NCBI RefSeq assembly: GCF_013602415.1
Contig: NZ_WPAG02000001.1
Span: forward strand, 1 to 64,000
Reading direction: 5' to 3'
DNA from: Rhodococcus sp. B50
GTDB taxonomy: Bacteria > Actinomycetota > Actinomycetes > Mycobacteriales > Mycobacteriaceae
Length of the DNA: 64,000 nt
Below are positions 1 to 9,122 of this stretch, in pieces. The notes under the pieces were generated by a model that saw nothing but the letters and a program-made list of their open reading frames with translations, was not told the DNA's origin and searched no databases. Position 1 is the stretch's first letter. Each line of letters starts with the position of its first letter. The translations under genes were made by a program, and so were the position numbers.

Positions 1-1263
1 GTGGAGCAACACCCCCAAGGGAATGACAGTCCGAAGCAGTTGCCCGAGGAACGGTGGTTCAAGCGCGTCCTCGTTGGAGTGGGCTTTTTCGTCACCGTGT
101 TTGCGGTGGTGTTCGTGGTGGTGACTTTGGTCAAGTCCAATCGAAGTCCGCAGGACATAACCTCGAACTGGTTCGTGGCGTGGGGTACTTGGGCGGGTGG
201 CCTGGGTACGGCGGCAGCCTTCCTGATTGCAGCGTTCAGCCTCATGGTCTCCAGCGCGCACGCACGGTCCGATCGCCAACACGATGCAATGGCTCGCGAG
301 GACGATCACATGGCGCAGGCTCGACTCTTGAGCATCTACAAGGATGTGGGCAAGGACTCACTCTCGTCGTTGCCCACGTATCTGATCGAGAATCAGAGCA
401 ATGCGCGATTCTTCGATGTAACGGTCCGAGAAGTTTCTTCCGGTAACGGAACTGCCGACATTGAGAAGAGAACATCTGAGCTGGCGAAAAAAGATCTGCG
501 GTTCGGGGAAAATATCCCAGACGGGATAACTCTCCACTCCCATCAGGACCACACCGCCCCTTACACTCGGCATACCATTGTGAGGGTCCACACGACCGAT
601 GCCGAAAGCATCGATTTCGCTGTCGAGTACACCGATGCCAAGGGGCGACGGTGGCGTCAGAGCCTCGATGGAAGAATCAAACGTATCTACACGCCCAGGG
701 CTGTGTCTATTCCATCCTCCGGCAGAGGACCGTTCGATTCGGCCACGAGCGCCCTGCCGTACGCAGCGGCATGGGGGGTGGCTCCCTCCCTGGGAGACGC
801 AGTTGAAGAGAAACTACCTTCTTACCAGCGTCCGCCATTGCTGACAGACAAGGACTTCCTGACGGTGGTCACCTCCCTCGCAACATCCCCGATAAACGGT
901 TGGAAGCGTGTTGAGCGCATCAAGGAGGTCAAGACCGATGACTTCCCAAGCGGCGAGCGACACATCTCTGTGACTTACAGTCCGATATTTCCTATATGGC
1001 CTTTGTACTTTCGGGAAAAGATGACCGAATCCGGACTGAGTTTCATCAGTGCAACATTTGCCGATAAATTCCGATTTAACTCCCATGTTGAGGTGTTTCG
1101 TAGTCTCTCAGATTCTAATGCCGCGGATCTAAATAATGTCGTAGACGACGCGATCGGGTATGCCAACGATCAATTCGAAGCAAATGCCCTGGCGGCGGCG
1201 CACCGGGCACTTAATCCCGGAGACAGCCACAAGCAATTGTCTGAATCCGCTCCAGATTGCTAG
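1..1263 (+). CDS. Membrane-anchored protein of unknown function
   Basis: 420 residues from a GTG at the first base, so the true start could lie outside the window. Two hydrophobic segments (about residues 23-45 and 61-83) precede a charged stretch and a soluble remainder. Residues of about 125-215 alternate polar and hydrophobic residues like a beta-sandwich (for example IENQSNARFFDVTV). No family recognised. The layout, two membrane segments followed by a strand-rich soluble domain, is the same as in the protein at 59566-60753 near the other end of the window, so the two may be distant relatives. Topology cannot be settled from the sequence. Confidence 0.75.
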   Translation: MEQHPQGNDSPKQLPEERWFKRVLVGVGFFVTVFAVVFVVVTLVKSNRSPQDITSNWFVAWGTWAGGLGTAAAFLIAAFSLMVSSAHARSDRQHDAMAREDDHMAQARLLSIYKDVGKDSLSSLPTYLIENQSNARFFDVTVREVSSGNGTADIEKRTSELAKKDLRFGENIPDGITLHSHQDHTAPYTRHTIVRVHTTDAESIDFAVEYTDAKGRRWRQSLDGRIKRIYTPRAVSIPSSGRGPFDSATSALPYAAAWGVAPSLGDAVEEKLPSYQRPPLLTDKDFLTVVTSLATSPINGWKRVERIKEVKTDDFPSGERHISVTYSPIFPIWPLYFREKMTESGLSFISATFADKFRFNSHVEVFRSLSDSNAADLNNVVDDAIGYANDQFEANALAAAHRALNPGDSHKQLSESAPDC

Positions 1264-1328
1264 ACATAGTGAGTCCCGCATCTTTGGGACGAACCCTGCC
1301 CCGACCAGATCCATGCGCATTCGCGGGG

Positions 1329-1925
1329 TCAGTTGCGGGCGAGCTCGGCCTCTTCCCGGGCACGTCGCAGGGTCGCGTACATCGCGGAGCGCGACAGGCC
1401 GCTGATCTCGCAGAGCTGGGCGGCGGTGTACTCACCGGATTCGTAGTCGGCGAGCAGACGTTTGCGCTGCAGGGCGGACAGCTTCGGCTGCTTGCCCTTG
1501 AGTCGGCCGGCCTTTTTCGCTTCGGCCATGCCTTCGCGGGTGCGGGCTCGGATGAGGTCGGATTCGAACTCGGCCATCAGCGACAACATGCCGAAGAACA
1601 GCTTGCCGGTGGGATCAGTCGGGTCGTGGACGGAGCCGCCGATGCTCAGGCGGGTGCCTTTGGCCTCGAGTTCGTCGGCAATCGCCCGGAGGTCGACGGC
1701 GGAGCGGCCGAGGCGGTCGAGTTTGGCGACGACGAGGGTGTCGCCTTCGCGGCAGGCGGCGAGTGCTTCGCGCAGGCCGGGTCGGTGTCGGTTGCGGCCG
1801 GTGTAGCCCTTGTCGGTGTAGATCCGCTCGTCGGGGACTCCGAGGCGTTTGAGGGCTGTGCGTTGCGCTCGCAGATCTTGGCCCGCGGTGCTGCATCGGG
1901 CATAGCCGATCAGGATTCCGTCCAT
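1329..1925 (-). CDS. Serine recombinase (resolvase/invertase family)
   Basis: 198 residues, the normal size of a Tn3-type resolvase. The nucleophile serine lies in YARCSTAGQD near the N-terminus. The conserved DRLGRS and EFESDLIRARTREG segments follow, and the C-terminus holds a helix-turn-helix (CEISGLSRSAMYATL). The family cuts and rejoins DNA at res or inversion sites through a phosphoserine link. Here it probably resolves plasmid multimers or belonged to a transposon. No Tn3 transposase is visible nearby. The sequence directly upstream (1926-2080) holds inverted repeats suitable as its own site, the usual arrangement. Confidence 0.92.
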   Translation of the reverse strand: MDGILIGYARCSTAGQDLRAQRTALKRLGVPDERIYTDKGYTGRNRHRPGLREALAACREGDTLVVAKLDRLGRSAVDLRAIADELEAKGTRLSIGGSVHDPTDPTGKLFFGMLSLMAEFESDLIRARTREGMAEAKKAGRLKGKQPKLSALQRKRLLADYESGEYTAAQLCEISGLSRSAMYATLRRAREEAELARN

Positions 1926-2080
1926 GAGACGACGATAGTGCTGTTTGGGTCAGCTATACGAGACCGACATGCAGGACGGTTAAACAGGACGGTCGGACGG
2001 CCGCCTTCCCCAGGACACGATCGAGTGCCGGGCCACTTCGCAGTGTGCTGTTTGAGGATCGTCAAACAGCACACCCTTTC
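1926..2080. promoter_or_regulatory. Possible res/recombination site of the resolvase
   Basis: A perfect 13-bp inverted repeat with a 6-bp spacer lies at 2043-2055 and 2062-2074 (GTGTGCTGTTTGA and its complement). A related half-site, GTGCTGTTTG, occurs close to the resolvase start near 1939, and GGTTAAACAGGAC near 1980 resembles another. Several imperfect dyads between a resolvase gene and its neighbour are typical of res sites, which also act as the resolvase operator. The subsite boundaries are inferred by eye. Confidence 0.45.
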
Positions 2081-2205
2081 TCGATGAAGCGCTTTGGACG
2101 TTTTCACCACATCCTGATCTAGCGTCATAATTCTATGACACAACTTCTCACGTGCTCACTTGACATCAACATTTACCATTGGATTTATATCGCAACGATG
2201 GGTGG

Positions 2206-2703
2206 ATGACGATGAGTTGGCAGACAGTGGACGGCGAGCATGAGGGACATGCCTCGATCGAGGTCCCGGCCGGGCGTCGAGTGACCGAGATACGGGGCGA
2301 CAATCTCGTCCTCGACGACGGAAACATGGTGAGTATTTCGGAAACCGTCGGGTGGCTGGCACGGTGCTCATGCGGCTGGAAGGCTCCGTTGATGATTCGC
2401 CGCCTGGCAGATCGTTCCGCGACGCCTGCGCCCGATCAGGTGTATGACCCAGAAGGTGGACCTGCTCCCAAGTGGGTAGAGGACAGTTGCCACACCGAGT
2501 GGCTTGAGCATGTCCGGCCACCCAGTCTTGAAGCAGTGAAGCGGACCTCGCGTGAAGCGCAGGCGGCCGGCCGTAGGCTGGATGAAGCTGTGGCGGTCGC
2601 TCGAGCGTGTGGGTCGTCCTGGGCTGACATTGGCGAGGCTGTCGGGATCAGCAGGCAGTCTGCTTACACCCGGTGGCGGCGGTTCGACAATGTGAATCAG
2701 TAG
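2206..2703 (+). CDS. Helix-turn-helix protein with N-terminal Cys motif
   Basis: About 165 residues. The N-terminal half contains CSCGW, a short Cys motif that may bind metal. The C-terminal part is a helix-turn-helix (SSWADIGEAVGISRQSAYTRW), of the type found in many small actinobacterial DNA-binding proteins. An ATG at 2206 or 2212 behind a GGGTGG is more likely the start than the ATG at 2179. Probably a transcription regulator; its target is unknown. It stands alone between the resolvase and a transposase remnant. Confidence 0.7.
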   Translation: MTMSWQTVDGEHEGHASIEVPAGRRVTEIRGDNLVLDDGNMVSISETVGWLARCSCGWKAPLMIRRLADRSATPAPDQVYDPEGGPAPKWVEDSCHTEWLEHVRPPSLEAVKRTSREAQAAGRRLDEAVAVARACGSSWADIGEAVGISRQSAYTRWRRFDNVNQ

Positions 2704-2871
2704 TTATGGACGCGACGGGCACCGCGATGTGGACGTCCCTTATCTACAGTCCTGACTGTGCCCGTCCAAGCGAACTCGGCGCAGCTCGCAGGCACACGAG
2801 TTGCAGCAGACGGTCTCGACCGCATCTGCTGCGGTTTCGGTGGTCCAACCCGCAGTTGGCGTTTCGACCTT

Positions 2872-3030
2872 ATGACCACCGTCTGTCATCCCGATAGCGG
2901 ACGGATCACCGCCCGCTTCGCCAGCGTCGCCGAACACTACGACGTGACCGCGTCGATCTGCCCATCTCGGGCCGGCAACCGCAAGGACGTCGTCGAGAAG
3001 TCGAACCACACTGCCGCTGGGATGGCGCAC
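2872..3030 (+). pseudogene. Remnant of a DDE/integrase-type transposase
   Basis: A 53-codon open stretch includes AEHYDVTASICPSRAGNRK followed by DVVEK. This resembles the part of IS481/IS21-type transposases around the catalytic glutamate, where HYGV..CPPR.GNRKG.VE is common. Nothing else of a transposase can be traced and no terminal repeats are visible. The rest of 2704-3224 holds no recognisable gene. It is probably the scar of an insertion next to the defence island. Confidence 0.5.
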
Positions 3031-3271
3031 CCTGCCCGACGACGGGGTCCTTCTTACGGCAACGACACCAGCATCAAGCTCGGATCTTCACGTTGTCTCC
3101 TGCACTCCATTTCCGGAAGAGCCGGATTGTCCGCAACCAAAGTAATGTTTTGGGCAACAGCCGACGAACCATTGGGAACTGCTCCGACAGTGTGACCAAG
3201 AACTACCGACGAGGATCCTGAGCGATGCCCGAAGAGACCCTTGACCTAACTCCCTCCCCCGGATCCTTGAC

Positions 3272-5584
3272 GTGATCGCCGACGTCGACATGAAAGTCGA
3301 GGAGTGCCTCGCTGAGCTGATCGACAACGCGCTCGACGAGATCAACGCGGCCAAGCACGAGGACCCGGGTTTCGAGGGCCGGGTGGAGATCGATTTCCCT
3401 TCCGGCTCGAAAGTCCACACAGACTCGGTGATCAGCGTCACTGACTCGGGCCGGGGAATGTCGGTGGAGCAGATGCGAAAAGCACTACGGGCCGGTTCGT
3501 CGGGTAACGCACGCTACGGTTCTCTTGGCCTATTTGGCATGGGTTTCAACGTGGCTACCGGGCGGCTGGGCCACCTAACGACAGTCAGGTCCGGCAGGGC
3601 TCAGGACGATTATTGGACGATCGCGGTCATCGACATCCAGGCGATGGGATCGCGGGATTCCTTCCAGGTGCCGATCACCACAGAGCCTAAGGGCGTTGGC
3701 GAGCATGGCACTTCGGTAAGCGTCTCTCGCCTTCGCAGCGACACGGTCAAGAGCTTGCGCTGGCCCGGAATCGCGAACCGCGTGAAGGCGCGCCTGGGCG
3801 AGACCTACTCGTACATGCTCCGCTCGGTCGCCGGCACCGACATCGCCGCCGCAGAGGTTATCGGCGGACTGGGTCTGAGTCTCACTCTCAACGGCAGCCC
3901 TGTGGAGCCCTACATTCCATGCGTGTGGTCGCCTGAGCGGTCGGTTGTTTACAAGGGCCAGAACGTGCCAGCGGTGACGGAGGTGCGCCACGACCTCAAA
4001 CCGGCGTTCGCCTGCTTGGCGTGCGGGCACTGGCACTCCGAGGCCATCGCGGAGCTCGATGCGTGCGTCGAGTGCGGGTCCGATCAGGTGGAGATGCGGG
4101 ATCGGACGATCCGCGGTTGGCTCGGCATCCAGCGGTATGACGATGCGGGCGGTGACTACGGGATTTCGCTGCTGCGTCAGGGGCGAACGATCGCCCACCT
4201 GGACAAGGACCTGTTCGAGTGGTCGAACCCCGACACCGGCGAGAAGGTCGTGGAGTACCCGGTTGAACTCGGGCGCGGACGGATTGTGGGCGAGCTGCAC
4301 CTGGACCATCTCCCGGTGAACTACCGCAAAACCAACTTCGGCCGGGACAGCCTGGCCTGGAAAACCGTACGCGACAAGATCCGCGGCGACGGCCCGCTCC
4401 TAGATAATCTGGCGAAGCAACTGGAGTACAGCCCCAACACCTCGGAGCTGGGCATGCTGTTCCACGCCTATCGCCGGTACAACCCCGGGTACAGATACCT
4501 TGTGCCTGGAGACGGCGAAAAAGCGATGGCCGAGCAGGCCCGCAAGTGGGGCGCCAACTTCCGCAAGGGCCTATCGGCCTACCGGAGCGACGAGATGTGG
4601 TGGACTCACGTTGTCAATCATGAAGAGATCAAAGCCAGAAACTCGGGAGACGACGAAGAAGACGGCGAGCCGAACGTCGACGATCTGCTCCCGTCTGGTG
4701 GCGACCCGCCCGGGGATCCTGACGGCGGCGACGACAGCCCTGATGATGATGAGGCGCCAGAGCTGGAGACCCGCGACGACCGGCTCGCCCGCTATCGCGC
4801 GAACGGCCGGGTGATTCCGCAGTTGGACAGTGCGGAGATCGTGATCCCGGGCGGCAGCCGGACGTTCAAGGTGACTGTGTATCTGACGGACGGGGTGGAT
4901 CTCCTGGAAGGTGCCGACAAGTTCTCAGCACCCAATCTTCAGGCAAATGTAATCGAGCTTTTCATTGACCAGAGGCATCCGCTGCTGGCTGACTATGGGT
5001 GGAACCCCGTCGACGTCGGCGCGACAGTCCTGCACGATGCGGCGGCGGCGTATCTGCGATACGCCGGCAAGGCCGGCGAGTTCGTGGAGGGCATTCTGGA
5101 TCAGGTCGGCGACCGCCGGATTGACGCCGCGACGGTACGTCTCTCTGCCGAGGACCTTCTCGATCGGATCAGGGAGGTCAGCGGGCCGCTCGTCGAGCGT
5201 GACCCGGCTGGGTTCTGGACGAAACTGTCGCCCACCGCAAAGATCCAGACTCAGAAGTCCGCTGCCGCAGACGCGAGCGCGGACTGGAACGCCCTGGAAG
5301 CCTCTGGTGGCTACGCGCAGTTCCTCAGCCCGCGCGCGTTCGAGGATCTGATCGTCGAGGCACCCGAGCTGATGCTCGACGGTGGGGTCTTCACGTCGAG
5401 CTACAGCTCGTGGCAAGACGAGTCGATCCGCGAGGAGAGGCAGAGCCACCTGACCAGCCTGGTCCGGGATCTGGAGCGGACGCTGACAGCCACCGATCGC
5501 CTGAGCCCCCGGGAGTTGCTCAGGCTGTCCATCGGACTGGAGTCGCTTAGCGCAATGGTGACCCCCGACGGGACCCAGGCATGA
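3272..5584 (+). CDS. GHKL ATPase, MORC/MutL-like, of a defence island
   Basis: 770 residues from a GTG. The three ATP-binding boxes of the Hsp90/MutL/MORC (GHKL) fold are visible: LAELIDNALDE (N box), VTDSGRGM (G1) and GLFGMGFN (G2), all within the first 90 residues. A two-knuckle zinc ribbon (CLACGHWH...CVECG) lies near residue 250. A very acidic linker (about 455-495) separates the ATPase half from an unknown C-terminal domain. The real start is probably the ATG at 3225 behind GAGGA: its frame reads PEETLDLTPSP and would continue into RILDVIADVDMK after a 1-base change in the C run near 3258. It overlaps the next gene by ATGA. Probably the motor or clamp subunit of a restriction-type system. 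Confidence 0.85.
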   Translation: MIADVDMKVEECLAELIDNALDEINAAKHEDPGFEGRVEIDFPSGSKVHTDSVISVTDSGRGMSVEQMRKALRAGSSGNARYGSLGLFGMGFNVATGRLGHLTTVRSGRAQDDYWTIAVIDIQAMGSRDSFQVPITTEPKGVGEHGTSVSVSRLRSDTVKSLRWPGIANRVKARLGETYSYMLRSVAGTDIAAAEVIGGLGLSLTLNGSPVEPYIPCVWSPERSVVYKGQNVPAVTEVRHDLKPAFACLACGHWHSEAIAELDACVECGSDQVEMRDRTIRGWLGIQRYDDAGGDYGISLLRQGRTIAHLDKDLFEWSNPDTGEKVVEYPVELGRGRIVGELHLDHLPVNYRKTNFGRDSLAWKTVRDKIRGDGPLLDNLAKQLEYSPNTSELGMLFHAYRRYNPGYRYLVPGDGEKAMAEQARKWGANFRKGLSAYRSDEMWWTHVVNHEEIKARNSGDDEEDGEPNVDDLLPSGGDPPGDPDGGDDSPDDDEAPELETRDDRLARYRANGRVIPQLDSAEIVIPGGSRTFKVTVYLTDGVDLLEGADKFSAPNLQANVIELFIDQRHPLLADYGWNPVDVGATVLHDAAAAYLRYAGKAGEFVEGILDQVGDRRIDAATVRLSAEDLLDRIREVSGPLVERDPAGFWTKLSPTAKIQTQKSAAADASADWNALEASGGYAQFLSPRAFEDLIVEAPELMLDGGVFTSSYSSWQDESIREERQSHLTSLVRDLERTLTATDRLSPRELLRLSIGLESLSAMVTPDGTQA

Positions 5585-7278
5585 TCGGCGGGTCCTTCCT
5601 CTCGGTGGACCGGATGGTCGAGGGCGGCCCCGCAGGGTTCACCCGCGCGCTGGAGCGGCTGCTGCCGCTGCTCGGATTCACAGACGTCGTGAACATCGAC
5701 GGCCCCAACGACCAGGGTGGGGACCTGTTAGCGCGCTTCGGCGGGAAGCTCATCGCCATCCAGGCCAAGTGGCGGCTCGATCCGGTCAAGGGCTCGGTCA
5801 GCGAGGACGCGGTGAACGAGGTCTCGAACGCGATCGACGCCTACGGCGCGGCCTCGGGCATCGTCGTTACCAACGGCCGATTCACGAAGACGGCCCGGAC
5901 ACGGATCACCGCGTTCGAGAGGGTCGGCCGCACTCTCAAGGCATGGGACGGGGCGGCGCTCGCCAAGCTGTACCGCAGCGCCAGGGACTTGCCTCCACAG
6001 TTGGACCTGCGTCCGTACCAGGTGGAGGCCGTCCAGGAGTCGCTGGACGGCCTGGACGACCCGGCCCGACGCAAGGCCCTTGTGTACCTGGCCACCGGTC
6101 TGGGCAAGACGGTCGTAGCCGGTTCGATCGTCGCCGACCGGCTCGACCGCGACCCCTCGGCGAAGATCTTGGTGATCGCACACGGCGCCCCTCTGGTCGA
6201 CCAGTTAGAGAAATCGATGTGGCCATTCATCCCGAAGAACGTCCCGACCCAAAGGATCGGTCAGGGTGAACACCGCGACAATCTGTCGGGCGTCACCTTT
6301 GCGGTGCTCCCGACGGCGCACGCCTATGTGGAGCGGGGCTATCGACCCGATCTGGTCGTCATCGACGAGGTCCACCACGTCGGCGAGAGTGGGTACTACG
6401 CTCATATCCTCGAACTGCTCGACAACGTACCTAGGCTCGGGGTCACCGCCACGCCGTGGCGAGGGGACAAGTTCGATATCGAGACCACGTTCGGCTCACC
6501 AGTAGTCCAGATGTCGATTGCCGACGGGATTAGACGCGGCTATCTCGCACAGGTGGACTACCAGCTGCTCGCCGACAATATTGACTGGGAATTCGTGAAG
6601 GAGTCCTCCAAGCACTCGTACACGATCAAGGACCTGAACCGGCGCCTATTCATCCCCGAGCGCGACGAGGCCATCATCGAGCGCCTGATCAAAGTGTGGA
6701 ATTCCACGCGCGCCCCCCGTGGGATCGTCTTCTGCCAGACAATCGACCACGCCGAGCGCTTCGCCGAACTTCTGCGAGGCCACTCGCCCTGGCGCGGGGT
6801 CGAGACGATCCACAACGACATGAGCAAGCGTGAGCGGCAGCAGCGGCTGGTCCGCTTTCGTTCGGGCCAGACCGAGCTGCTAGTAAGCGTCGACCTGCTG
6901 AATGAGGGTATCGATGTTCCCGACGTGAACATCATCGTCTTCGCCCGAGTGACGCACTCGCGCCGGATCTTCATCCAGCAGCTCGGACGCGGGCTGCGCC
7001 TGCGTGCCGGCAAGGAGCGGGTCGCCGTCCTGGACTGCGTCTCGGACCTGCGACGGATCGCTGAGGTATCGGCGTTTCGGGCACAGATGGAGGCCTCGGA
7101 AACGGAGGTCCTCAGCGTCAACCGGTCAAGCTTCGACTTCGAGGACCAGGGCGTGCGGTCGCTTATCGACCAATGGGTCGCCGACGTCGGAGACCTCGCG
7201 ACGGCCGCAGATATGGTGAGGCTGGAGTTCCCGCCGTCGATGGACAGCCTCGACGTCGGCGCGAGGAGGTGGGCATGA
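5581..7278 (+). CDS. Superfamily 2 helicase with N-terminal Mrr-like nuclease domain
   Basis: 565 residues. Residues of about 10-95 resemble a restriction-endonuclease fold (GFTDV, then DQGGDLL and IAIQAKW, the D...QxK core of Mrr-like nucleases). Next come the helicase motifs: RPYQVEAV (Q motif), ATGLGKT (Walker A), VVIDEVHHV (DEVH box), GVTATPWRGD (III), and HSRRIFIQQLGRGLRLR (VI). It would translocate on DNA and cut it, in the manner of type I or III restriction subunits. The start ATG overlaps the stop of the GHKL gene and its own stop overlaps the next start, so the three proteins are translationally coupled. Confidence 0.9.
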   Translation: MIGGSFLSVDRMVEGGPAGFTRALERLLPLLGFTDVVNIDGPNDQGGDLLARFGGKLIAIQAKWRLDPVKGSVSEDAVNEVSNAIDAYGAASGIVVTNGRFTKTARTRITAFERVGRTLKAWDGAALAKLYRSARDLPPQLDLRPYQVEAVQESLDGLDDPARRKALVYLATGLGKTVVAGSIVADRLDRDPSAKILVIAHGAPLVDQLEKSMWPFIPKNVPTQRIGQGEHRDNLSGVTFAVLPTAHAYVERGYRPDLVVIDEVHHVGESGYYAHILELLDNVPRLGVTATPWRGDKFDIETTFGSPVVQMSIADGIRRGYLAQVDYQLLADNIDWEFVKESSKHSYTIKDLNRRLFIPERDEAIIERLIKVWNSTRAPRGIVFCQTIDHAERFAELLRGHSPWRGVETIHNDMSKRERQQRLVRFRSGQTELLVSVDLLNEGIDVPDVNIIVFARVTHSRRIFIQQLGRGLRLRAGKERVAVLDCVSDLRRIAEVSAFRAQMEASETEVLSVNRSSFDFEDQGVRSLIDQWVADVGDLATAADMVRLEFPPSMDSLDVGARRWA

Positions 7279-7883
7279 CCAGGCTGCCGGACGAGGTCAG
7301 AGACGAGGCTCTGGCGTATGTCTACGCGGAGTTCGACCGCAGAAAATGGGAACAGGTCGCCTCAAGCGAGCGAGGCGGGGTCTTCGACAAGCTGATCGCC
7401 GACGAGCAGTTCAGCGAGCTGCTCCGGCCCTACTACACGCCAGCACAGATGCGCGTGTGGCTCAAGGACAGCGCAGCCAAGGAGTACCCGCGCGCACTGG
7501 AGGGTATCGGCCCGACCGCGCGCTACACCAGGCGCGGATACCCGGGGCCGAGTGTCCTCGTCACCGCGACGCTGGGCGCGGACTGGACCGTCGTGCCGGA
7601 CTCCATCGAGCAGAAGCCCATGCGGTGCCAGGCGGTGAGCGCGGCCGGTGATGAGGCGGTCGTCGTGTGGGGATCGTACCGGGTTCTGCGCGACTTATAT
7701 TGGGCGGCGTCTGGCGCGCGGGTCGAAGGCGAAGGGCGGGTAGCTGTGGTGATCACCCGGCCGACGATGACGGCGCTGCATGATGCCGAGTGGGCACGCG
7801 TGCGGTCGTTCTGCGCGCTGATCGGCGTCGAGGCGTTCTCAGTGATGTACGCGCCACGGGCTTTGACCGAGCCCCGGAACTAG
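7275..7883 (+). CDS. Unknown protein, third gene of the GHKL-helicase operon
   Basis: 202 residues starting at the ATG that overlaps the helicase stop (ATGA). No signal peptide or membrane segment. The N-terminal half is helical and charged; the C-terminal half looks alpha/beta (VLVTATLGADWTVV, EAVVVWGSYRVLRDLYW, VAVVITRPTM). I do not recognise a family. Its tight coupling to the ATPase and helicase makes it a likely third subunit, for instance a specificity or effector protein. It ends tail to tail with the methyltransferase, overlapping by a few bases. Confidence 0.75.
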   Translation: MTRLPDEVRDEALAYVYAEFDRRKWEQVASSERGGVFDKLIADEQFSELLRPYYTPAQMRVWLKDSAAKEYPRALEGIGPTARYTRRGYPGPSVLVTATLGADWTVVPDSIEQKPMRCQAVSAAGDEAVVVWGSYRVLRDLYWAASGARVEGEGRVAVVITRPTMTALHDAEWARVRSFCALIGVEAFSVMYAPRALTEPRN

Positions 7884-9055
7884 GCCGAGCGCGCCCGCCA
7901 GTCGGCCTGCTCTGCGCGGACGGCGGCTTCATCGAGATGCTCGCGCACCGACGCCGCCACTATCCAGGCGAGGTCGACCGGCACAGCGTTGCCCAGCTGA
8001 CGCATCGCCTCGCCCCAGGGGCCGTGCAGGCGGTAATCATCGGGGAAGGTCTGCAAACGCGCAGCCTCGCGAACGGTGAAATAACGGACCGACTCGTCGA
8101 CGTCCCGGAGCATGTTCTCCCCACCGGGTACGCCATGGACGCCGGCTTTGAGGGCCTTGGCAGGCGCGTCGATGTAAGAGCCGGTGTGACCCGGGTAGGA
8201 CCGGGCGCCCGGCTGTGGAACATGGTTCAGAACTTTGGCGCCCGCGCCCGAAGTGGGATCGGGCAGGTCGCCAATGGCGTCGCGGACGGTGCGCCAGGGC
8301 TTGAGTGATGGGTCGGAGTTCTTACCCTCACGCACCCGGAAGGCACGGTGTTTCTTGGCGACCTTGTGACGGTCCCAGTAGGAGCCGTCCTCCTGGGCAG
8401 CGCGAAGGGCACCGGCGGAGTGTGTGGGGCGGGGGAAGCTCCAATCGGCATCGACGTCCTCGCGGAAACCGACGAAGAACACGCGCCATCGTTGTTGGGG
8501 CACGCCGTAATCGGCGGCGTTAACCAGCGTCGGCAACACGTTGTACTTGAGGTCGGTGTGCACAGAGGTGTGCTCGGCCTGCAGGCGGTCAAAGTGGTCA
8601 CCCCACGACTCGCCGTTGGCAGCTACCAGCTCGGGGTGGGCCAGCCGCAGCTGGATATAGCTGTAGTAGTCCGAGAAGCCAGGTCGCAGGAGCCCGCGGA
8701 CGTTCTCGATGATGAAGGCTCGAGGGCGTAGCCGCCGGATAACCTCGGTCGTGGCCGGAAACATGTCGCGCTTGTCGTCGGCGGCATTACCCTTACCGCC
8801 GGCGGAGAACGGCTGGCAGGGCGGACCTCCACTGACCAGATCGATCCCATCGGGCACGCCGGACCAATCGACGTCTCGGACATCACCCTCTCGCACATCA
8901 ATGCCCTTGACCAGAGGATAGCCGGCGTCCCTGTTCTCGCGGAGGGTATCGCAGCACCATCGGTTCCACTCGGCGACGACCTCCGTGGAGAATCCGGCCC
9001 GGTGAGTTCCGAGAGTCAAGCCACCGCCACCGGCGAAGAGTTCCACGCTACGCAT
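7880..9055 (-). CDS. dcm: DNA (cytosine-5) methyltransferase
   Basis: 391 residues from the ATG at 9055. All main 5mC methylase motifs are present: VELFAGGGGLTLG (I, SAM binding), VSGGPPCQPFS (IV, catalytic Cys), IIENVRGLLRP (VI), QQRWRVFFVG (VIII) and QLGNAVPVDL (X). The enzyme transfers a methyl group from SAM to C5 of cytosine in a specific site and would protect host DNA from the nuclease encoded opposite. It is divergent from the Vsr gene, with the shared promoter region at about 9056-9122. The longer upstream frame runs into the Vsr gene and is not used. Confidence 0.95.
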   Translation of the reverse strand: MRSVELFAGGGGLTLGTHRAGFSTEVVAEWNRWCCDTLRENRDAGYPLVKGIDVREGDVRDVDWSGVPDGIDLVSGGPPCQPFSAGGKGNAADDKRDMFPATTEVIRRLRPRAFIIENVRGLLRPGFSDYYSYIQLRLAHPELVAANGESWGDHFDRLQAEHTSVHTDLKYNVLPTLVNAADYGVPQQRWRVFFVGFREDVDADWSFPRPTHSAGALRAAQEDGSYWDRHKVAKKHRAFRVREGKNSDPSLKPWRTVRDAIGDLPDPTSGAGAKVLNHVPQPGARSYPGHTGSYIDAPAKALKAGVHGVPGGENMLRDVDESVRYFTVREAARLQTFPDDYRLHGPWGEAMRQLGNAVPVDLAWIVAASVREHLDEAAVRAEQADWRARSA

Positions 9056-9122
9056 GCCCCAAAGGCTATCGGTGGAACCGGTATTTCTGGGTATCGGGAC
9101 TAGCGTGGCGCAGACTGAGGTG

